Origin: Gibbula magus
Taxonomy: Eukaryota > Mollusca > Gastropoda > Trochida > Trochidae
NCBI GenBank assembly: GCA_936450465.1
Contig: OW388296.1
Span: 54,860,431-54,924,430, forward strand
Length of the DNA stretch: 64,000 nt
Direction of reading: 5' to 3'
A program made the translations under genes and the position numbers. Every line of letters starts with the position of its first letter. Positions within the stretch are counted from its first letter, which is position 1. Of this stretch, positions 34,401 through 43,400 are shown piece by piece. The notes beneath the pieces are model-generated. The model searched no databases. It was not told where the DNA came from and saw only the letters and a list, made by a program, of their open reading frames with translations.

Positions 34401-37400
34401 TACATGAGGATGTAGCTGCTGCCAGCCATATTGCTTTGTGTTGGTCTGACACCCCCGACATCTTGATCACAGACGCACTGTAGTACCTGGGGACAGAGGA
34501 CATTCAACTCGACTTTATAATAAGATGGAAAGAGTTTGACAAATTTGCATCCTTGAAAAAAAGGTCAAGTCCATGTTCTACGATTAACCAAAGCAAGAAA
34601 TTAACTTTAATGTGAAGAGGGTTGTGTACATCAGCAGTTTCTGTACAATTCCATCAGTCCTATCTTTGAATCTGAAACCTAATCCTAATCATTATCATTT
34701 GTTTAAGTTCTAATGGTAATTAAGCTTTGTGATTCTTAAATTTGTAATGTTTTGTTTAGAAATAAGTGTAATGTAAATGAATCTTGAGTATTCACATTGT
34801 GTGTGACACGCTGGCATTCTGCCTTGAAGAGAGACAGGGGGAACTATGTGCCGGAATGTAAAACCATAAAACCATAAAACCATAAAAATTTTGAACTTTA
34901 TGAGGAGTACATGGGCCATGGGTTGAGAAAGAAATTATTATTTCTGTAGTATCACATTTATTTTTTTTTGCTTCTTGCTTCGATATGGATTCGTTAATGT
35001 GTTGATGAAATAAACAATCCTCCAACAATGCCTTGTGTAATATTTTGCTCTCCACATTAAGACTAGCATTTTGTTCTGTGTCTGTCATATTCCCATCATT
35101 GCCTCAAATGTTCCTTCCCTTATATATATTTTTCTGACCCTTTCAAATTGGTAGAGATGAGCAACACACAATTTGAATATTAAATAGCCTTAAGGCATGT
35201 ACTCAAGGAGAAAGTTTTCATACATTATTGTGTTTATGCCTGTTAGTTGTTGAAACATTTGAAGTCCACAGCCTACAATAACAGCACGTCTGGTTGAAGG
35301 TGTCTTCAAGAGTCGCATCACAGTCAGACCGTCTCCTGAAACAACAGTCAATAACACCTGAAATAAATTTCCTAATCTAGATAGTACCTCAATAGATACA
35401 GACTTAGAATTACAGGATGAATGTAGTTAATAGTATTAATAGCAGCTTGAAATATGCTTCCCTCAATCAAGCAAGGTCCCCCAACCTCTCAGCCATCTAG
35501 GTGAGGTGAGGTGAGTTAGGGTTTATGGCCGCTTTCAAGAGTATTTCACTTATATCGCGTCTGCTAGTATAATGACAGGGAGAAAGCCCGCAACGCCATG
35601 TGGCTATGCTTTGCGGTGAAACCTGCGAGCATCTGCTGGAACTAGCGAACCACGGGTGGTACTACGCTGAAATTCAGTTTAGCATTGTACCCAAACTTGA
35701 CTGCGTGTAGAACAGTTCTCTACTGCAGACAAAGTTGACGTGCCCCTGGCAGGATTTGAACCCCGGACCTCTTGATCCGAAGCCGAACATGCTAACCACT
35801 GCGCTATCCCACCCCCAGCCATCTAGAAAGGACCTTTCCTCCTTAAACCTGCTCCAATGCCACTGTCTGTTTCTATGCCAATTAGTTTTGGAGGAGAAGT
35901 TGTTTAAAGATTTTGGGATATTTAAAGAGGGTTCAGGACCAGAATGATCAAACTTTGATCCCCTGGGCGCAAGGCATCTCCCAACAAAATTTCAGCTTTG
36001 GAGGTGTAGCAGTTCTGGATGAGACATCGAAAATGTGAAAAATTCACAAACGATGGACAACGGCCCATAAGACCATTTCACCTACTTGGCTGCTACTCTG
36101 TGGAACCCTGTATATCAAAATCTGTCTCTTGAGGTCATTTGTAAAAAATACCTGCAGTGACTTCACTTTGTAACACCATAAACAGGCATTTTTGTAGGAA
36201 CAAATATTATTGTCATTATTACATGCTTTATATATAAAACTGTTCAGTTTAAAACCCTGTTAAAAACTAATTCTGAAACAAACAGGCAAAATGCTCTTAC
36301 AACAGAAGCTCTAATGTCCATTATCATCATTTCCATTATGAACAGTATGAACAGTAAAGGTCATAACCAATCAGAACAATGCTTATATAAAATGCTGGAT
36401 TCAAATTTCTCAAAATGCTAAATTTTAAAAATTTAATCTCTGAAACACCCACTGCATTCAGTGGTAGATGTAGAGATTTGTTTACATTATAACTGGCAAC
36501 CATCAACAAGTCCTACCCTGTTGTTGTCTGACCATCTCATCTTCCAGACAAACTTGTCTCAGTGCCACTATCTCCGACTCAACGTCTTTAGTGCCGCGGA
36601 TATCCTCGAGCACCCCACGCGCCTTCTCCTCCTGTCCCTTCTTCATCAGCCAGCGGGGAGACTCGGGCAGGAAGAGGAACCCAACAAACTGTACTATTGA
36701 CGGGATCCCTGCAAGTCCCAGCATATACCTGTAATTAGAGCTTACCCTGATATACCTCTGTCATCCAAAACTCAACTATCAACAAGATATCGTTTGTGTG
36801 AGATCAAGCGTTATCTTCCAGGAGACAGTAGATTTTACACAATATCGTTTCACTGCCAAGGACATGACATCACAATGCTTTTACATTATCAGGTAATGAC
36901 TCACACAATGTTATGATGTAAGAAACATGATGACATCACAATGCCATGATGTCATAAACATGATCATATACATAGAGCGGGGGTGTTTGCCTAGACTTGA
37001 TAAAGAGATTTTTGACAGACTCTTAAGTAATACCGTACAGGACAAAGACACAATGACTGTTTAGGAGATATGAATAAAGTCTACATGTTTCATTTAGTGA
37101 AAAATGAAAATACAATTTCAGGAGAGATTTTTTTTACAAGATATTTTATTGAAACAAAAAAAATAGAGCCATGGGCTCTGTAGCTCATCAGGATTTCATT
37201 GATTTACTATCTAAAGTTGAATATTTAAGTTATTTAAGTTATTGTTTACAAGCAACAAGATAGGTTCTTAGATCATGACCACTGTGACCCCATTTGGGGT
37301 CACGGGGTCACATAATCTACAATTTAGAATCCCCATTGGCCAAGGAGTCTGCACACAATTTTTCAGCTCTCTAGACCTTTTGAAACTGGAGAAGAAGATG

Positions 37401-40400
37401 AAAATATGTTTTTAAGGATGTGACCCCTGTGACCCCATTTGGGGTCACAGGGTCACAAAATCTACAATTTAGAATCCCCATTGGCCAAGGAGTCTGCACA
37501 CAACATTTCAGCTCTCTAGACCTTTTGAAACTGGAGAAGAAGATGAAAATAGGTTTTTAAGGATGTGACCCCTGTGACCCCATTTGGGGTCACGGGGTCA
37601 CATAATCTACAATTTAGAATCCCCATTGGCCAAGGAGTCTGCACACAACTTTTCAGCTCTCTAGACCTTTTGGAACTGGAGAAGTAGATGAAAATAGGTT
37701 TTTAAGGATGTGACCCCTGTGACCCCATTTGGGGTCACGGGGTCACATAATCTACAATTTAGAATCCCCATTGGCCAAGGAGTCTGCACACAACTTTTCA
37801 GCTCTCTAGACCTTTTGGAACTGGAGAAGTAGATGAAAATAGGTTTTTAAGGATGTGACCCCTGTGACCCCATTTGGAGTCACGGGGTCACATAATCTAC
37901 AATTTAGAATCCCCATTGGCCAATGAGTCTGCAAACAACTTTTCAGCTCTCTAGACCTTTTGGAACTGGAGAAGTAGATGAAAATAGGTTTTTAAAGATG
38001 TGACCCCTGTGACCCCATTTGGAGTCACGGGGTCACATAATCTACAATTTAGAATCCCCATTGGCCAATGAGTCTGCAAACAACTTTTCAGCTCTCTAGA
38101 CCTTTTGGAACTGGAAAATGAAGATGAAAATAGGTTTTTTAAGGATGTGACCCCGGTGACCCAATTTGGGGTCACAGGGTCACGAAATCTACAATTTAGA
38201 ATCCCCAATGGCCAAGGAGTCTGCACATAATTTTTCAGCTCTCTAGACCTTTTGGAACTGGAGAAGAAGATGAAAATAGGTTTTTAAAGGATGTGACCCC
38301 TGTGACCCCATTTCGGGTCATGGGGTCACGAAATCTACAATTTAGAATCCCCATTGGCCAAGGAGTATGCACACAACTGTTCAGCTCTCTAGACCTTTTG
38401 GAACTGGAGAAGTAGATGAAAATAGGTTTTTAAGGATGTGACCCCTGTGACCCCATTTGGAGTCACGGGGTCACATAATCTACAATTTAGAATCCCCATT
38501 GGCCAATGAGTCTGCAAACAACTTTTCAGCTCTCTAGACCTTTTGGAACTGGAGAAGTAGATGAAAATAGGTTTTTAAAGATGTGACCCCTGTGACCCCA
38601 TTCGGAGTCACGGGGTCACATAATCTACAATTGAGAATCCCCATTGGCCAATGAGTCTGCAAACAACTTTTCAGCTCTCTAGACCTTTTGGAACTGGAAA
38701 ATGAAGATGAAAATAGGTTTTTTAAGGATGTGACCCCTGTGACCCCATTTCGGGTCATGGGGTCACGAAATCTACAATTTAGAATCCCCATTGGCCAAGG
38801 AGTATGCACACAACTGTTCAGCTCTCTAGACCTTTTGGAACTGAAAAAGAAGATGAAAATAGGTTTTTAAGGATGTGACCCCGGTGACCCCATTTGGGGG
38901 TCATGGGGTCACGAAATCTACAATTTAGAATCCCCATTGGCCAAGGAGTCTGCACACAACTTTTCAGCTCTCTAGACCTTTTGGAACTGGAGAAGAAGAT
39001 GAAAATAGGTTTTTAAGGATGTGACCCCTGTGACCCCATTTGGGGTCACGGGGTCACATAATCTACAATTTAGAATCCCCATTGGCCAATGAGTCTGCAC
39101 ACAACTGTTCAGCTCTCTAGACCTTTTGGAACTGGAGAAGAAGATGAAAATAGGTTTTTAAGGATGTGAACCCAGTGACCCCATTTGGGGTCACGCGGTC
39201 ACATAATCTACAATTTAGAATCCCCATTGGCCAAGGAGTCTGCACACAACTTTTCAGCTCTCTAGACCTTTTGGAACTGGAGAAGAAGATGAAAATAGGT
39301 TTTTTAAGGATGTGACCCCTGTGACCCCATTTCGGGTCATGGGGTCACGAAATCTACAATTTAGAATCACCATTGGCCAAGGAGTCTGCACACAACTTTT
39401 CAGCTCTCTAGACCTTTTGGAACTGAAGAAGAAGATGAAAATAGGTTTTTAAGGAAGTGACCCCTGTGACCCCATTTGGGGTCATGGGGTCATGAAATTT
39501 ACAATTTAGAATCCCCATTGGCAAAGGAGTCTGCACATAAAATTTCAGCTCTGTGGAGTCATTGGTTCTGGAGAAGAAGTCGAAAAAGCGAAAAGTTTAC
39601 GGATGGACGGATGGACGGATGGACGGATGGACGGACGCCGGACACCATGCCATGCCATAAGCCCATCGGGCCTTTCAGGCCTGATGAGCTAAAAATAACA
39701 TTAGGTTTCCAATTACATTTATCAATATGTTATCATAAACAGATGCATGTCACCTATAAGGCTGCAATTATCTCTGTTATTCCATTGAAAATTGACTATA
39801 CATTTTGGAAACATGTGTCATTGTATTGTTTATTTTTAATACACTTGCTTTATCTAGCAAGTGGTTAAATACTATAATAATAAAACAAAAGTGAGTACAT
39901 CTCCCAATTTTAAAGGCACTGTAGTAGGTTTTTGGTATTTTTAGGTGTTTAAATTTTCAATTTATACTAAAAGTTTACAGTATATCTTTTAAGAGGGTAA
40001 AACAGCCCATTACACGACCCGGTTATCCGCAATCATAGAAAACAATGTCAAAACAATGTCAATGTCAAAAAATGCTAGCAGACATTTTTAATAACTCAAC
40101 GATGGTAAAGGGATCTGCGTTGCTTAACCAAACCACAACCATTCATTTAGTTTATTGATTGAGGAGGATTGTTTTGCAATTGATAACATTTCTTTCCCAT
40201 TTCTGAGATCTCTTAAAAACTAAAAATTTTCATTTAGGGCAGCATTTGAATCCAAATTTATGAATCATAAATATAGTTAACAATCCTTACTACAGGGTGA
40301 CTGATGAACTATATTAGTGTGAGGATGATAAAGTGATTATCAGATAATTGCATTAAATGTGAACATGAAATGTGAATATGAAATGTGAATATGAAATGTG

Positions 40401-43400
40401 AATATGAAATGTGAACATAAAATGTGAATATGAAATGTGAACATGAAATCAAAACAAACAAGCAGACAGAGTCGACTTTATCCCCCGCCAAGTGGGAAAA
40501 GTTTAAAATACAGTGAACAATGACTTTAGCGCAGTATTCTTTAATAAATCCTAAATGACTCATTTACTAGAAATATGTGATGCATTGTGATGTCCCCCGC
40601 TCCAACCTTCAATCCAATGGAAACAGCTAAAAATAAAATTCCAATTACCGGTAAGTCAGAAACCCTAAAAGGCACATCTACACATGATGACTGTTTCCCA
40701 TGCAAAGTCTCATTGAGCTTTGCCTTATAGGTTTTGAGTTCTGGTCCAGAAACGAAACACGGGCGCACAGGCGGACTGGCGGATGGAGATCATTTCCATA
40801 TCCCTGACAACTTCGTTGAGTGGGGGATAATTATGCAAATGCCAATTTTTACATCTCATATCATATATTGTTTGAGTGACAGTTATTAATTACATGATAA
40901 TAGACTGAACACAAAAATACCTATAAACTGTTTAATACTAAGTCACATTATCAAAAAGGGCATTGTGATGGGACACTCACTCCGCGCTACACCATTACTC
41001 TGTATCTTTGATGTTTTAGATTGTATCAGATTGATTTCTATTGATACATATATTATTTTTTATGGAACTGATTTTTTTTTATCATTGCAATTATATCAAA
41101 TTGACTTACAGTGATTTTCATTGATTCGTGTTTTAAAGTTGAACTGATTATTTTGTACCATTGGTGATTGTATCATATTCATTTGCATTGATTTAAACTG
41201 ATTCAGATACTGTTGAACTCATTTCTTTGTGATTGTATCATATTATAATTTACATTATTTCATATATTGTTGAACTAATTACTGTGTACCATTGGTGATT
41301 GTATAGTAATTGATTTGCATTGATTTGCAGTGATTCATATATTGTTGAACAGATCTTGATTTATACTTTGTATAATTGACAATCTATTAATTTACGTAGA
41401 ACAATTTCTGTCAGTCAGCTCATGGTCTATGACCCACCAGCTGTTGAGTGTGAGACCTAACTGACATATACAACCTGTAACAGGTGTTCAGCCAGGCATG
41501 GGAATCCATTAGTTCTCTGATAGCGAATATATTCAAATACATCCAAGACCAATTACAGAAGTAAGTTTTTTTAGTTTTTTTCATTATTGTTGATGTTCTA
41601 AAAAGGTGAACGTGGACCATGTCTCAATCAATAGACTTTCACAAGCTGCCCTTTCTTTAAAAAAAATAAATATCAAATTATCCCTGATATCAGAACAAGT
41701 TCAACAACAATAATTCATCGTTAGATTCTCTCTTGTATCAATTTGATTAATTAACATGTCTCAAAATAGCAAACAATTTTAGATCTTTTGTATTCTATTT
41801 TTTGTCAGTTTGCTCTCAAGAGTTTAAAGTCTGGAGTGCACAAACTCCTTGTCTGAATTGAAAGAATTAATTATAATTCCGTTATTACAAAACATAACCT
41901 TTATGCATCACATTCTTCAACATGGTATAAATTTTTGTTTGAAACAGTTTCTTCTGGTAATTTTTGTAGTTGCGTTTTTGTGCTCCCTGAAATTAATTTT
42001 TCAAATAAATCAAGTTTTTTCATTTGATAATTATTTCTAAAATCATGTGAAATTGATTATTTGTATGTGTAACAGAGATAATATCTGATCTGAATCAATG
42101 AATGATTTAAAAGGTTATATGATGGAAATTGAAAACAGTGAAACCAAAGCAGAAGTTCTTGCTGACAACAAAGTTTAGCTTTTTGAAGCTGTAATTGAAA
42201 TGGCAGTTTTCTAAAAGTCTCATTTCAATATTTATAGGTTGCTGCCATTTTTCTCTCAACTGTGATACAAATTACCTTTACGTTGCTGATAATGATAACA
42301 TAGTTCCTGCATATAAATGTGTTTAAAATCTGAAGTCTGTTCAACTCTGCATTAATTCATAAAAAAAATCCCTTTATTTCTCAACTTCCCTACACAATGC
42401 ATAACTCTTGCCAGTCTCTATAACTCCCTCACTCTACGTGAAGCGATGCACCTGAAATACACAGTGGGCTTCAATTTTCTAGCACAGAAACTTTAAGGAA
42501 ATGTGGCAAGGCTTAAATCAGCCAGTTATGCCTTGTGTTGAGAAGTTGTTTATTTCTGTGCTTGAAATGTGCATATTTTAGAAACAACTGATAGTGGTAG
42601 TTTTCCTTAAAGTTGTTTGTTATTACATATATTGGTTACTCTTTTCTATATAAAAACCATCCAATGTGTACTTTTTTCTATATAAAAATCATCCGATGTT
42701 TACTCTTTTCTATAATATAAAAACCATCCGATGTTTACTCTTTTCTATATGGTATTATATTTAAGAAGATTGATCCAGTCTAAACCATCCAATGTTTACT
42801 CTTTTCTATATAAAAACCATCCGATGTTTACTCTTTTCTATATGTAAAATTATGGACCGATTCAAGGATATGCTGAATTGTGCTTTGCTTTTTACATTTA
42901 TTTCAATTTAAAATATTGTATATATATATATATCAAAACCATTTGTGTAAAAAAATTGTCTGATCTAATCAAGTCATAACAGTCCAGTAAGAAAGTGAGA
43001 GTTCCTTTTTGTTTAACACCACTTGGGAAATATAATTGCAGCCAGTAGTGGGAATTTTCTTTCAGGATGAAGCTAATTTTAGAATTACAGTTTAAAGGGG
43101 CAGTAGCACTATTTTTTCAAATTTCCCATTTAAAATGATAGTTTATGTTATCTTTATTTACTTTAGAAGGTAAAACATCTTATAACACAAACCAATTACC
43201 CGTAGTGGTAATTACGGTGTTGCGTATAAAGCAAAAATTGCATGGCGGTCATTTTATTGTGAACACAATTTATTATTTCGAATGACAAAAACGATCCCCA
43301 TGGCTTTATGAAACCATGTGCACTCATTTTTAACTTGATTATTTGAAGAGAGAAGGGTGCTTTACTATTAGTGACATTATTTTGCAAATACATTTCATCA

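Noticed and set aside
34792..35088. 98-codon - strand frame in SLC2A13 intron 4
   Set aside because: No recognisable domain, includes a simple AAAACCATA repeat and has no splice-phase fit with the gene.
37951..38809. Repeated 91-codon frames ([11 protein letters not shown]...)
   Set aside because: Produced by the 145-bp minisatellite being read through; the same peptide recurs with each monomer.
37164..39690. CRISPR-like regular repeats
   Set aside because: The 145-bp units are contiguous, diverged tandem monomers with no spacers, in an animal intron; they are a minisatellite.
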